A DNA stretch of 59,377 bases from Paracoccaceae bacterium (lineage in GTDB: Bacteria > Pseudomonadota > Alphaproteobacteria > Rhodobacterales > Rhodobacteraceae). The notes under the pieces were generated by a model. It saw nothing but the letters and a program-made list of their open reading frames with translations. It was not told where the DNA came from and did not search any database. The position numbers and the translations under genes are program-made. The stretch is taken from assembly GCA_027484915.1 (NCBI GenBank), contig JAIXSA010000041.1:1-59377 (forward strand). The letters are read 5' to 3'. Below are positions 7,986 through 16,536 of this stretch, in pieces (the stretch's first letter is position 1; each line of letters opens with the position of its first letter).

Positions 7986-8848
7986 CCCCGCAGCTTCGGC
8001 CCGCCGCAGATCTTGCCGTCGACCTTGCCCACCGCCGCCGCATCCTTCCCCGCGTAATCGACAGCCGACAGGATCGTCTGGATCGCCGCAATCCGCGCGC
8101 GCTTCTTGTCGTCGGACAGGATCACCGTCCAGGGTGCGTATTTGAAATGGGTCTTGTCCATCGTCTCGTCGATGGCCGTGCAGTAGTCGTCCCACTTGCC
8201 CAGGCCGTCGATGTCGATCTGGGAGAGCTTCCACTGCTTCAACAGGTCCCCCTCCCGGTCGAGGAAGCGCTTCAGCTGCTCGGCCCGGCCCACCTCCAGC
8301 CAGATCTTCAGGAAGATGATCCCCTCATCGACGATCATTTGCTCGAATTCCGGCAACTGCCGGAAGAATTTCGCCCGCTGCTCCGGCGTGCAGAAGCCGA
8401 ACACATGCTCGATCATCGCGCGGTTGTACCAGCTGCGGTCATAAAGCGCGATCTCGCCCTTGGCCGGGAACCAGTCGACGTAGCGCTGGAAGTACCATTG
8501 CTGGCTTTCCCTCTCTGTCGGCTTGGACAGGGCCACCACATAGGCTTGCCGGGGGTTCAGGTTCTCGGTCACCGCCTTGATCGTCCCGCCCTTGCCGGCG
8601 GCATCGCGGCCCTCGAAGACCACGACCAACCGCTGACCTGTGGCTTTTAGACCCGCCTGCATCTTCGCAAGCTCGATCTGCAGCGCCTCCATCTGCGCGT
8701 CGTAGACCTTGCCCTTCATCTCCTCCCGGTAGGGATAGGACGCGGTCATGATCTCGTCCTTGCCGGCCTTCTCGATGGCCTTGCGCACCTCCTTGGGAGC
8801 GCCTTCGCGCAAATAGCGGCTGATCGCGCCGTCGAAGGGTAGGGGCAT
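7982..8848 (-). CDS. ppk2: Polyphosphate kinase 2 family protein
   Basis: PPK2-type kinase of 288 residues that transfers phosphate between polyphosphate and nucleotides. Walker A '[10 protein letters not shown]' lies at residues 79-88 and the Walker B/lid region '[10 protein letters not shown]' at about 135-144; the conserved 'WYFQRYV' and 'FLKIWLEV' segments are present. The single-domain length and sequence fit class I PPK2, which mainly phosphorylates nucleoside diphosphates, but class and nucleotide preference need a biochemical test. AGGAGG precedes the ATG. The gene is coupled to the following tetR gene by a four-base overlap. Confidence 0.92.
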   Translation of the reverse strand: MPLPFDGAISRYLREGAPKEVRKAIEKAGKDEIMTASYPYREEMKGKVYDAQMEALQIELAKMQAGLKATGQRLVVVFEGRDAAGKGGTIKAVTENLNPRQAYVVALSKPTERESQQWYFQRYVDWFPAKGEIALYDRSWYNRAMIEHVFGFCTPEQRAKFFRQLPEFEQMIVDEGIIFLKIWLEVGRAEQLKRFLDREGDLLKQWKLSQIDIDGLGKWDDYCTAIDETMDKTHFKYAPWTVILSDDKKRARIAAIQTILSAVDYAGKDAAAVGKVDGKICGGPKLRG

Positions 8849-8891
8849 CTGACTCCTCCTTACATTGCGGCCAGTATGGCGATTGGGCCGT

Positions 8892-9824
8892 TCAGCGCAA
8901 TGCGGCGCGGTCGATGGCTTCGATCACCTGGTCCACATGGGCGTGGTGCGGCATGTGACCGGCACCCGGGATCACGGTAAGCACGGCATTCGGCAGAAGG
9001 TTGGAGAGCGGCTGCGAATGGATCTGCAGCGGCACGATGGTATCGGCACTGCCGTGAACCAGTTCCACCGGCAGGGTAAGCGACGGATAGCGCGGCTCCA
9101 TTGTCACCAGTTCTGCGCGGAGTGCGTTCACCTGGGTGACATTGGCGGCCAACGTCGCGCGCCGCAAGGTAAGGGGCGTTCCAAGGAAGTCGTCATAGCC
9201 GGGCGGAACCGGGTCCGGGGCAAAGACGGCGTCGATGGCGCTGCGGACGTAACTGTCGGGCACGAAGGCCGAGGCGAGCGGCACCACGACCGCCCGCCCC
9301 ACCGGGTTCGATGTGGCGCGGTACCAGATGTCCAGCTTGCCGGGCCAGGGCATCGATGGGCTGGCGACAAGGACCAGCGCCTTCGGTCCGCCGTCCAGCG
9401 CCCAGGCCAGCGCGACCGCCCCGCCGTAGCTTTGGCCCAGCACGATGGGGTCAGTCACGCCCAGTTGTGCAACGCCTTCCTTGATGAAGCGCGCCTGCGC
9501 CAGAAGGCTGGTGTCATCCAGCGGATCGGAATGGCCCAGACCGGGGCGATCCACGACAATCACGCGGTAGCGGTCGGTCAATCGGTCCCGCAAGGAGAAG
9601 GTCAGGTCCCGGAGCGACCCGGATGCACCGTGGATCAGCACCAGGTCCGGACCTTCGCCCTTCATCTCGTAGTGCAGGCGGCGACCGTCCACGGTGACGA
9701 ACTGGCCGGAGGGTGGGTAGGCGGCCTCGGCTGCCGTTTCGCGGACAGAGGCCCGCCAGTGCGTGAAACCGGCGAGCGCTGCGATGGCAATGATAAGGCT
9801 AGCGGCCAATCTCTTCGATGTCAT
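8892..9824 (-). CDS. Alpha/beta hydrolase with N-terminal membrane anchor
   Basis: A 310-residue alpha/beta hydrolase. After an N-terminal hydrophobic stretch ('[16 protein letters not shown]'), the core shows the oxyanion region '[14 protein letters not shown]', the nucleophile elbow 'GQSYGG' and the catalytic histidine in 'GAGHMPHH', with the acid probably in 'HGSADTIVP'. The substrate is unknown. The chosen ATG at 9824 lies inside the end of metA (26-base overlap); a start at 9863 would lengthen the overlap and disturb the anchor. It probably shares the metA transcript. Confidence 0.8.
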   Translation of the reverse strand: MTSKRLAASLIIAIAALAGFTHWRASVRETAAEAAYPPSGQFVTVDGRRLHYEMKGEGPDLVLIHGASGSLRDLTFSLRDRLTDRYRVIVVDRPGLGHSDPLDDTSLLAQARFIKEGVAQLGVTDPIVLGQSYGGAVALAWALDGGPKALVLVASPSMPWPGKLDIWYRATSNPVGRAVVVPLASAFVPDSYVRSAIDAVFAPDPVPPGYDDFLGTPLTLRRATLAANVTQVNALRAELVTMEPRYPSLTLPVELVHGSADTIVPLQIHSQPLSNLLPNAVLTVIPGAGHMPHHAHVDQVIEAIDRAALR

Positions 9825-10716
9825 ATGGCGTGGTCTGGTAGATCTCGTTGATCCAGTTGCCATATAGCAGGTGGGCGTGGCTTCTCCACCGGTTCAGCGG
9901 CGGCATCGCGGGGTTGTCATCCGGGTAATAGTTCAGCGGCACATTGATCGGAGTGCCGTTGGCCACGTCCCGGTCATACTCCTGCTTCAGCGTGTCGCTG
10001 TCGTATTCGAAGTGGTTGAAGATGTAGAGCGCGCGGTGCGCGGCATCCTCGACCAGGCAGGGGCCGACCTCGTCACTGCCGAGCAGGGTCTTCAGACCCG
10101 CAGCGGCATCGATCTCGGCCTGCTTCATTTCGGTCCAGCGGCTGACCGGGATCACGAAATCATCCGAGAACCCGCGCAGGTAGGGCGAGGTTGGGGAAAG
10201 GTTCTTGTGGCGGAAGCACCCGAAAGCTTTGGCGGGAAGCATATGCTTCTGCACGCCGTGGAAATGGTTGATCATCGCCATTCCACCCCAGCAAACGCCG
10301 AAGGTCGACTGCACGTGGGTCTGGGTCCATTCCATGACCTCGCAAAGCTCGTTCCAATAGGTGACCTCGTCGAAGGGCAGATGCTCGATCGGCGCGCCGG
10401 TGATGATGAGGCCGTCGAACTTCTCGCCCTTCACCGCCTGGAAGGGACGGTAGAAGGTCGCCATGTGTTCGGCGGCGGTGTTCTTCGTCTCATGGCTGGT
10501 CATGCGGATCAGCTGCAGGTCGATCTGCAGGGGTGTTGCCCCGATCAGCCGGGCGAACTGGTTTTCCGTCTGGATCTTCTTCGGCATCAGGTTCAAGAGC
10601 CCGATCCGGAGGGGCCGGATGTCCTGATGCGCGGCACGGGCAGGCGACATGACCATGACGCCCTCTGACCGCAGCACGTCATAGGCGGGCAGGGTTTCGG
10701 GCAAGGTGATCGGCAT
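9799..10716 (-). CDS. metA: Homoserine O-acyltransferase, MetA family
   Basis: First committed step of methionine synthesis: acylation of homoserine by an acyl-CoA. The 305-residue protein matches the MetA fold, with catalytic Cys142 in '[10 protein letters not shown]', the downstream His/Glu pair in 'IFNHFEYD' and the N-terminal '[14 protein letters not shown]'. Whether acetyl- or succinyl-CoA is used cannot be read safely from the family name. An upstream in-frame ATG at 10746 would add ten residues; ATG at 10716 has AAGGA at good spacing and the normal '[15 protein letters not shown]' start. The short leader shows no SAM-II riboswitch. Confidence 0.93.
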   Translation of the reverse strand: MPITLPETLPAYDVLRSEGVMVMSPARAAHQDIRPLRIGLLNLMPKKIQTENQFARLIGATPLQIDLQLIRMTSHETKNTAAEHMATFYRPFQAVKGEKFDGLIITGAPIEHLPFDEVTYWNELCEVMEWTQTHVQSTFGVCWGGMAMINHFHGVQKHMLPAKAFGCFRHKNLSPTSPYLRGFSDDFVIPVSRWTEMKQAEIDAAAGLKTLLGSDEVGPCLVEDAAHRALYIFNHFEYDSDTLKQEYDRDVANGTPINVPLNYYPDDNPAMPPLNRWRSHAHLLYGNWINEIYQTTPYDIEEIGR

Positions 10717-10777
10717 GGTCGGGGTCCTTGAGGCCTTGAGGGCCAAGAGCTAGGGGTTTCGTGTCAGGGTTTCAAGA

Positions 10778-11635
10778 CTACGCGCGCTCGATGGCGCGGG
10801 CCATGAGGGCGTCGAAATCCTGGGTGCTGGCGACCTCGCCGACCTCTTCGGCGGTCACGGTCACGCCCCAGCGTGCCATCGCGGCATAGCGCGGCTGGCG
10901 GTGGGCCAGGGCGCGCGCATAGGTCCAGCGGACAAAGTGGTCAGGATCGCAGGTTTCCTCGCTCACGGAATGGGTTGCGCGGTATTCTTCCCACGCGGCG
11001 TGAAGAAAGTGCGGCTGGTAGTACATCGGTTTCGGCGCGCGGTCGAAGCGGCGGACAAGCTCGGCCGTGTGTGCGTCCGACCCCTTGATCCAGACAAGAA
11101 GCAGCGTGTCCGAGAGTTGCGTCATCACCTGGTCCTGCGGGTCCTCGGGTTCCACCACTTCGCAGATCGAGCCAGAGGTGTCGCAGACGAAGTTCGGGTA
11201 GCCATAGATCTCTTCCGCGCGTTCCATGAAGCGGGCGGTGTCGAGCGTGGCGGCAATCTCGGCCTGGCGGTGCTGTTCCTGCCGCTTCATGTATTCGGCG
11301 AAGGGCACGCCGCCCTTGGTAGGGTCGCCGGGCTTGCCCAGATAGGTCGACAGGGGGGCAAGGTTGTCGAAGGTGATGTTCGACGCGATGTAGACGCTGT
11401 CGGTCATCAGAAGCTCGCGCAGAAGCGGGACCTTCATTGCTTCGCGCTTGAAGTTGTCGGCGATGAACTCGCCCATGTAGCGGGTACCAATCCGGTAATC
11501 GACCGAGTAGTGGAACCAGTCGCCGTGATCGCGCAGAAGGTTCGACAGGTAGGTCTTGCCAAGGCCCGACATGCCGAACAGCATCACGCGCTTGCGGGGG
11601 GCCTTCAGGTAGTCGGAACCAGAGCGGTAGATCAT
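10778..11635 (-). CDS. P-loop ATPase of unknown role
   Basis: A 285-residue protein with an N-terminal Walker A 'GMSGLGKT' (about residues 21-28), followed by 'HYSVDYRIGTRYMGEFIADN'. It resembles small kinase/NTPase-like proteins that are annotated only as 'ATPase' in Rhodobacterales. No membrane span or DNA-binding motif is visible. The start ATG is supported by GAGGTG. It lies 61 bases upstream of metA on the same strand and could be in the same transcript, but a link to methionine metabolism is not shown. Confidence 0.75.
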   Translation of the reverse strand: MIYRSGSDYLKAPRKRVMLFGMSGLGKTYLSNLLRDHGDWFHYSVDYRIGTRYMGEFIADNFKREAMKVPLLRELLMTDSVYIASNITFDNLAPLSTYLGKPGDPTKGGVPFAEYMKRQEQHRQAEIAATLDTARFMERAEEIYGYPNFVCDTSGSICEVVEPEDPQDQVMTQLSDTLLLVWIKGSDAHTAELVRRFDRAPKPMYYQPHFLHAAWEEYRATHSVSEETCDPDHFVRWTYARALAHRQPRYAAMARWGVTVTAEEVGEVASTQDFDALMARAIERA

Positions 11636-11686
11636 CGCGTCACCTCATCGCGCCCCTGTTAGCCGCGCGAAAGCCGTTCCACAACG

Positions 11687-11714
11687 AAAAACCCCGCCCG
11701 GAGGGGCGGGGTTT
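11687..11714 (-). terminator. Terminator of the FadL-like gene
   Basis: An eight-base-pair stem (CCCCGCCC at 11692-11699 with GGGCGGGG at 11704-11711) closes on a short loop. Read on the minus strand it ends in TTTTT, 20 bases after the stop codon at 11735. Confidence 0.85.
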
Positions 11715-11734
11715 CACGAGCCATGCAGCCAGGA

Positions 11735-12802
11735 TCAGAAGGTGTAGCCGATCTTGATGCCAACGCCGACGCCGGAGTTGTCGGTGAAGGCACCACTGAC
11801 CGGCGCGTTTGTCGTCGCATCGCCAATGTCGACGTAGCGGACGCCGCCCGTGATCTTCATGTTGTCCAACGTGTAGGTCGCGGCGAGGCCGATGCTTTTG
11901 AATCCGTCCGACGGGCCAAGGTTGCCCGTAGGCGCCCCATCGGCCTTTTCGTAGCCAATGGTCACTGCGCCAGCCCAGTTTGCGTTGATGCGGCGGCCGA
12001 TACCGAGGTTGTAGGTCGTCCGGTCCTTGGCGTAGTCCACAAGAGGCAGCGGGGAGCCGAGATCATACAAAGGCGGGTTGATAATGAAAGATGTCCAGTC
12101 GACCCAGCGGATCGAGCCGAACAGGAGGGTATCCTTTGCGATGCCGGTCTGGAACTCGAGGTTGACGGACTGCGGTACTTCGGTGTCGAAGCCCGCTGTC
12201 GAAGTCCCAAGTTCAACCGACTCCAGAGAGTGCGTGATGGCCGAATTGTAGGTCAGAGCCACGCGCGCTGCAATTTCCGGCTTCTCCCAGGCGACCCCGA
12301 CCACGTAGCCCACTTCGGAATCGTGGTTGGTCTGCAACGTGTAGCCGCCGGTCAGTGCCACGTCCCCGTGGACAGTCTGGTACCGCAGGCCGCCATAAAC
12401 AGAGACGTTGTTCTCAAACTGATAGCGCAGAAGCGCAGTCAGCGCGCTTGACGTCAGCTCTGCAACGGAACCCCCGGCCGGATACCCGGTGCCCGCGGCG
12501 TAGTTCACATTTGCGCCGATTGGCTCGTCGAGGATCATCGCAAAGTCCACGCGGTCGCCGATGTCCATCTTGTAGCCAAGGCTCCAAGAATTGTAGTCGC
12601 CCGCCATGTCACCCGAGCTTGATCCCGGCGCGAGCGGCGAGACACCACTGACGTCAGGAGCAAAACGTCCAAAGCTCAACTCGGCATAGCGCCCCTGTTC
12701 AAACAGGATCGCAACGGACTGCGCGGAGCGTTCGACACCCCCGGCGTCTGCACTGCCTGCGGCGGCAAGAGCGGCGGCCGTCACCACCAGATATTGTTTC
12801 AT
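11735..12802 (-). CDS. FadL/OmpP1-like outer-membrane protein
   Basis: A 355-residue outer-membrane beta-barrel. It has a signal peptide ('MKQYLVVTAAALAAAGSADA', cleaved after ADA) and many amphipathic strands, and ends in the outer-membrane insertion signature '...IKIGYTF' with a terminal Phe. Internal strands such as 'SLGYKMDIGDRVDFAMIL' fit the FadL family, which moves hydrophobic compounds such as long-chain fatty acids. The protein is shorter than E. coli FadL. The ATG at 12802 is chosen over 12811 because GAGG lies five bases before it. Base use looks slightly less GC-rich than in the neighbours. Confidence 0.78.
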   Translation of the reverse strand: MKQYLVVTAAALAAAGSADAGGVERSAQSVAILFEQGRYAELSFGRFAPDVSGVSPLAPGSSSGDMAGDYNSWSLGYKMDIGDRVDFAMILDEPIGANVNYAAGTGYPAGGSVAELTSSALTALLRYQFENNVSVYGGLRYQTVHGDVALTGGYTLQTNHDSEVGYVVGVAWEKPEIAARVALTYNSAITHSLESVELGTSTAGFDTEVPQSVNLEFQTGIAKDTLLFGSIRWVDWTSFIINPPLYDLGSPLPLVDYAKDRTTYNLGIGRRINANWAGAVTIGYEKADGAPTGNLGPSDGFKSIGLAATYTLDNMKITGGVRYVDIGDATTNAPVSGAFTDNSGVGVGIKIGYTF

Positions 12803-12896
12803 GTTCCTCATCCCTGAATTGAATTCCCGACCCGGGAACTCCCCCTTGGAGACAGGCTAAGACCTGCGACATTTTGGGTCAATCAATGACGCCACG

Positions 12897-13784
12897 TCAC
12901 GGTTTTGTGACGTCCGTCACCTGTGGCCGGGATGCGCCACCCCTCAGCGTGATCCAGATGCCAAGGAAGATCAGCGCCGCGCCCGCGAACAGGGTCGGCG
13001 GGACCTTTTCATCATAGAACAATGCGCCGACGACGGCGATGATCGGCAGGCGGGCGAAGTCCACCGGGACGACGGTGCTGGCCGGTGCCAGCGACAGCGC
13101 GGTCGTCAGCGAGAAATGCGCGGTGATCCCGGCGATGCCGATCAGGACCAGCCAGGGCAGGGTGGCCAGCGTCGGCAGGGTCACGGTGCCGAAGACCGTC
13201 ATGGCCAGGGTGCCGAACACCGCCTGCATCAGCGTCAGCCAGAACAGGATCGACAGGATCGGCTCACCCCGGGTCAGCGCCTTGGTCATGAGGTTCGTCG
13301 AGGCGAAGAAGAAAGCTGCTGCGGCGGCGGCAATGACGCCCGGCTCGATGTGGCCGAAGTCCGGCCGGGCCACGATCAGGACGCCCGCGAACCCCAGGGC
13401 CGCGGCGGCCAGCTTGGGGCGGGTCAGACGCTCGCCCAGGAAGATCGGCGACAGCAGGATCACCCAGATCGGCGAGGTGAATTCCAGCGCGAAGACCTGC
13501 GCAAGCGGGATCATGGTGATCGCCCAGAACCAAAGCGACTGGCCCGTGAAATGGAAGACGTTGCGCACCACGTGGCTCGGCAGCCGGTCGGTTCGGACAT
13601 CCGTCAGTTTGCGGAACGCGGCCGCAAGGACGACGACCAGCACCCAGCCGATCATCGAACGGTAGGCCAGAATCTCGAACGTGTCGTGCACGCCGTTGAT
13701 CTGCCGGGTGGCGATGGCCATTGCGGTGAAGGCGGCGATGGCTCCGATCATCCAGAGCGCGGCGGCAAGCGGTCGGTGGGTCAT
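12897..13784 (-). CDS. DMT superfamily (EamA) transporter
   Basis: Inner-membrane protein of 295 residues made of two EamA repeats, about ten membrane helices in all. Repeat one starts at 'AALWMIGAIAAFTAMAIATR' and repeat two at 'GVIAAAAAAFFFASTNLMTK'. The conserved 'PIWVILLSPIFLGERL' and 'VVPVDFARLPIIAVVG' ends of the repeats are clear. Members export amino acids, nucleobases or drugs; the substrate is not deducible. The gene stands alone between the FadL-like gene and the zinc dehydrogenase, all on the minus strand. Confidence 0.88.
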   Translation of the reverse strand: MTHRPLAAALWMIGAIAAFTAMAIATRQINGVHDTFEILAYRSMIGWVLVVVLAAAFRKLTDVRTDRLPSHVVRNVFHFTGQSLWFWAITMIPLAQVFALEFTSPIWVILLSPIFLGERLTRPKLAAAALGFAGVLIVARPDFGHIEPGVIAAAAAAFFFASTNLMTKALTRGEPILSILFWLTLMQAVFGTLAMTVFGTVTLPTLATLPWLVLIGIAGITAHFSLTTALSLAPASTVVPVDFARLPIIAVVGALFYDEKVPPTLFAGAALIFLGIWITLRGGASRPQVTDVTKP

Positions 13785-13900
13785 GCGCCGAACCCTCGCC
13801 GGGCGGGGCAGGAAAGTCCAGAGCTTGACTTGGGGGCATGCGGCTGCACCGCCTGCTCCAGGCCCTGTCAGCGGTGGCCGTCGCGGGCGCACATGGCAGG

Positions 13901-14890
13901 TTAATCCGGAACCACCAGAACCTTCACCTCTCCCGGTGCGGCAGGGGCAGTGATAACTGCCGCAGCCTCGGCCAACGGGATGACGCGCGAGATCAGCGGC
14001 GCGACGTTCACTGTGCCAGATGCCAGCATCGCGGCTGCCCGGGTCTGGGTAAAGGGGTTGATGAAGCTGTGCAGAAGCTGGATCTCGCGGAAGAGAAGGT
14101 CGAAGGGCTCGATCCGGACAGTTTCGCCCTGTGGCATGACGCCCAGGATCACCACCCTCCCGCCTGATCGGGTCAGGCGCGGTGCCATCTCTACCGTTTC
14201 GGCCACACCGGCGCATTCCAGCACCAGGTCTGAACCCTGCGGCAACAACGCCCGCGCTTCGGCCTCGGTTGCAGCCGTATGGGTTGCGCCGATCTCCAGT
14301 GCCAGGTCCCGTTTTGCCGGGTGGCGTGTGACAAGGGTGACCTCGGCCCCCGCGTTGCGGGCCAATTGCACTGCCAGAAGCCCGATCACGCCGCCGCCCA
14401 GGACAAGGACCTTCTCCCCTGGCACCGGCGCGCCAATGTCGACCCCATGCAGCGTGCAGGCCAGGGGTTCGGCAAAGGCTGCGTGGTGCGGGTGAAGGTC
14501 GGGCACGGGGACGGCACGGTGGGCCGGGATCGCCGCAAACTCGGCAAAGCCGCCGTCGCGGTGGATGCCGATGGCAACGTTGTTGCGGCACAGGTTGGTG
14601 CGGCCGCGCAGGCACTGGTCACAGGCCCCGCAGGCGATGTTGGGATCGCAGGCGATGCGGGTGCCAAGGGGCAGGGTGACGCCCGGACCTGCCGCGACCA
14701 CCTCGCCCGAAAACTCGTGGCCCAGGATGACGGGCGGCGCACAGGGAAACTCCCCCTTCAGAAGATGCCGGTCGGTACCGCAGATCCCCGCCGCCTGGAC
14801 GCGGACCAGCACTTCGCCCGCGCCGGGGGTCGGATCGGAAACCGCGACGACCTCGATCCGGCCTACCGCCTGCAACTGGACTGCGCGCAT
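13901..14890 (-). CDS. Zinc-dependent alcohol/polyol dehydrogenase (MDR family)
   Basis: A 329-residue medium-chain dehydrogenase. Catalytic zinc ligands sit in 'AGICGTDRH' and 'GHEFSGEV', and the structural zinc in 'CGACDQCLRGRTNLC'. The Rossmann fold shows 'VLVLGGGVIGLLAVQLA'. This is the sorbitol/threonine dehydrogenase-like branch, probably NAD-dependent. The ATG at 14890 is chosen over 14896 because GGAGG is six bases away. It is divergent from the nitroreductase, with an imperfect palindrome just upstream at 14908-14934. Confidence 0.85.
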   Translation of the reverse strand: MRAVQLQAVGRIEVVAVSDPTPGAGEVLVRVQAAGICGTDRHLLKGEFPCAPPVILGHEFSGEVVAAGPGVTLPLGTRIACDPNIACGACDQCLRGRTNLCRNNVAIGIHRDGGFAEFAAIPAHRAVPVPDLHPHHAAFAEPLACTLHGVDIGAPVPGEKVLVLGGGVIGLLAVQLARNAGAEVTLVTRHPAKRDLALEIGATHTAATEAEARALLPQGSDLVLECAGVAETVEMAPRLTRSGGRVVILGVMPQGETVRIEPFDLLFREIQLLHSFINPFTQTRAAAMLASGTVNVAPLISRVIPLAEAAAVITAPAAPGEVKVLVVPD

Positions 14891-14907
14891 CTGCATCCTC
14901 CCTTGGT

Positions 14908-14934
14908 CCGGCCCGATCATGCCATGATGGCCGG
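14908..14934. promoter_or_regulatory. Imperfect palindrome between divergent dehydrogenase and nitroreductase genes
   Basis: The core is ATCATG-C-CATGAT (14916-14928), flanked by CCGGCC on the left and GGCCGG on the right with one base of asymmetry. It begins 18 bases upstream of the dehydrogenase start and is a plausible operator; no cognate regulator is encoded nearby. Confidence 0.35.
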
Positions 14935-15036
14935 GCGCTGTCTCTGGGGTTCGGTGCGCGGACAGACGCCGGGGAAGGGCGGTTGCCACGGGCAGGGGCG
15001 CGGACTATCTGACAGGGCCAGCATAAGGATAATGAC

Positions 15037-15630
15037 ATGAGCCTTGATCAGCCCGCCGGTCGCCAGCCCGATCACCCGGTCGCCCCGCAATTCCCGGCGC
15101 GCTGGTCGCCGCGGTCCTTCACGGACCGGGCCGTCACGGAAGCCGAGGTGATGTCGCTGCTCGAGGCCGCCCGCTGGGCACCCTCGGCCTCGAACCATCA
15201 GCCATGGCGACTGGTTTGGGCGCGGCGCGGCGAGGATGGCTTTGCGGCAATCCGGGACACGCTGACCGGCAACAACCCGGTCTGGGCCGGAAAGGCGGGT
15301 GCGCTGTTCGTCGTGGCCTCGAAGGACACCGTCACGAACCGCGACGGGGACGAGGTCGCCAATCGCACCGCCGCCTTCGACACCGGTGCCGTCTGGATGA
15401 GCCTGGCCCTGCAGGCGCGGACGATGGGCCTTTATGCCCATGCGATGGGCGGGTTCGACAAGGACAAGCTGGCTTCGGCGGTTGCGCTGCCGGATGGCCA
15501 CACGCTGCACTGCGTGGTGGCCGTGGGCGAACAGGGCCCGGTCGAGGCGCTGCCCGACGATCTTGCCGCGCGGGAAAAACCCAGCACACGCAAGCCGGTG
15601 ACCGAGACTGCGCGGCACGGACGCTTCTGA
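15037..15630 (+). CDS. Nitroreductase family protein
   Basis: A 197-residue FMN-dependent oxidoreductase. The family N-terminus is clear: 'RWSPRSFTDRAVTEAEV' followed by 'LLEAARWAPSASNHQPWR', which binds the FMN phosphate. The middle part 'AVWMSLALQARTMGLYAH' matches the dimer core. Such enzymes reduce nitroaromatics, quinones or similar acceptors with NAD(P)H; the natural substrate is unknown. AAGGA precedes the ATG. It is transcribed alone and diverges from the zinc dehydrogenase 147 bases away. Confidence 0.88.
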   Translation: MSLDQPAGRQPDHPVAPQFPARWSPRSFTDRAVTEAEVMSLLEAARWAPSASNHQPWRLVWARRGEDGFAAIRDTLTGNNPVWAGKAGALFVVASKDTVTNRDGDEVANRTAAFDTGAVWMSLALQARTMGLYAHAMGGFDKDKLASAVALPDGHTLHCVVAVGEQGPVEALPDDLAAREKPSTRKPVTETARHGRF

Positions 15631-15790
15631 AGTCTCGGGTGACGCTATCGGCTAGGCACGAGGCTCATCTTGGCCTTATGGACCGCCTGCCGAAGGGCAA
15701 AGCGGTTTGCCTTGACACAGCGACACAGTCGAGAGCCGAGTGTGTCCTAAAGGTCAGGCGCAACTCCGACTTAAGGTCCGCGTGCAGCCC

Positions 15791-16519
15791 TCAGTCCGCT
15801 GCGGCGGCAGGAGGCGGGTATCGGGTACCGTCCACCACATTGTCGACCGCGACCGACCGCCAATCGAAGGCGCTGACTTCCTCGCGCTTCCGCACAAGGA
15901 TTTCGCTGTGGCAGTAAAGCTCGGTGATCGGGCGATAGCGCAGGTATCGGTCGGCCTGTTCGGTGAAGAACCCGGCGATTGGGTTGCTCAGGCCGCTGTC
16001 AACCAGATCATAGCCCAGACCGTCGTTGAACAGCGCCCGCAGGCCCATGTCCGAGAACTGGTAGAAGTTCCACGGCCGCTCATGCGCAATGTAGGAAAAA
16101 TGTGTCTCGACAAAGACATGCCCGCCGACCTTCAGAAGCTTGGTGATCTCTTCGGCGACGACCCAAGGCATGTGCAAATGCTCAAATACGGCCGAGGCGA
16201 AGATCAGGTCGAACTGCTCACCTTTTGGGAAGTGGTCGGTCAGCCGATGCGCGTCGCCCACCACGTCGACGTTGTCGCCGGGATAGAAGTCGAACCCGGT
16301 GTAGTCCGCTTGCGAAAAGCGGTGCCGGTGGTTCGCCCCTGTCACCACGCGCGAGCCGATTTCCAGGACGCGGATCCCCGGACGGTTGAACTCGCGCTCA
16401 AGATAGTCGGCCCATTGGGAATGGCCGACGATCTTCGGCGGGGCGATCCGATGGCGTTTGCGCAGGAAGGGCAAGGTTTCGACGAAGGCCTTGATCTTGA
16501 GCCTGTTTTGACCCTTCAT
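15791..16519 (-). CDS. Class I SAM-dependent methyltransferase
   Basis: A 242-residue protein with a Methyltransf_11-like fold. Motif I is 'VLEIGSRVV' (about residues 51-59), the acidic end of strand two is 'YTGFDFYPGDNVDVVGDAH', and motif IV is 'FDLIFASAVFEHL' followed by 'LLKVGGHVFVETH'. The substrate is unknown; the overall form is reminiscent of methyltransferases near sugar or polysaccharide genes, but no such genes are adjacent here. It ends the run guaA-methyltransferase on the minus strand (17-base gap), so co-transcription is likely. Confidence 0.82.
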   Translation of the reverse strand: MKGQNRLKIKAFVETLPFLRKRHRIAPPKIVGHSQWADYLEREFNRPGIRVLEIGSRVVTGANHRHRFSQADYTGFDFYPGDNVDVVGDAHRLTDHFPKGEQFDLIFASAVFEHLHMPWVVAEEITKLLKVGGHVFVETHFSYIAHERPWNFYQFSDMGLRALFNDGLGYDLVDSGLSNPIAGFFTEQADRYLRYRPITELYCHSEILVRKREEVSAFDWRSVAVDNVVDGTRYPPPAAAAD

Positions 16520-16536
16520 GCCAGGCTCCCCCCTGT

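Noticed and set aside
10717-10777. SAM-II riboswitch expected upstream of metA in alphaproteobacteria
   Set aside because: The leader is only about 60 bases long and contains neither the conserved SAM-II pseudoknot sequences nor suitable stems.
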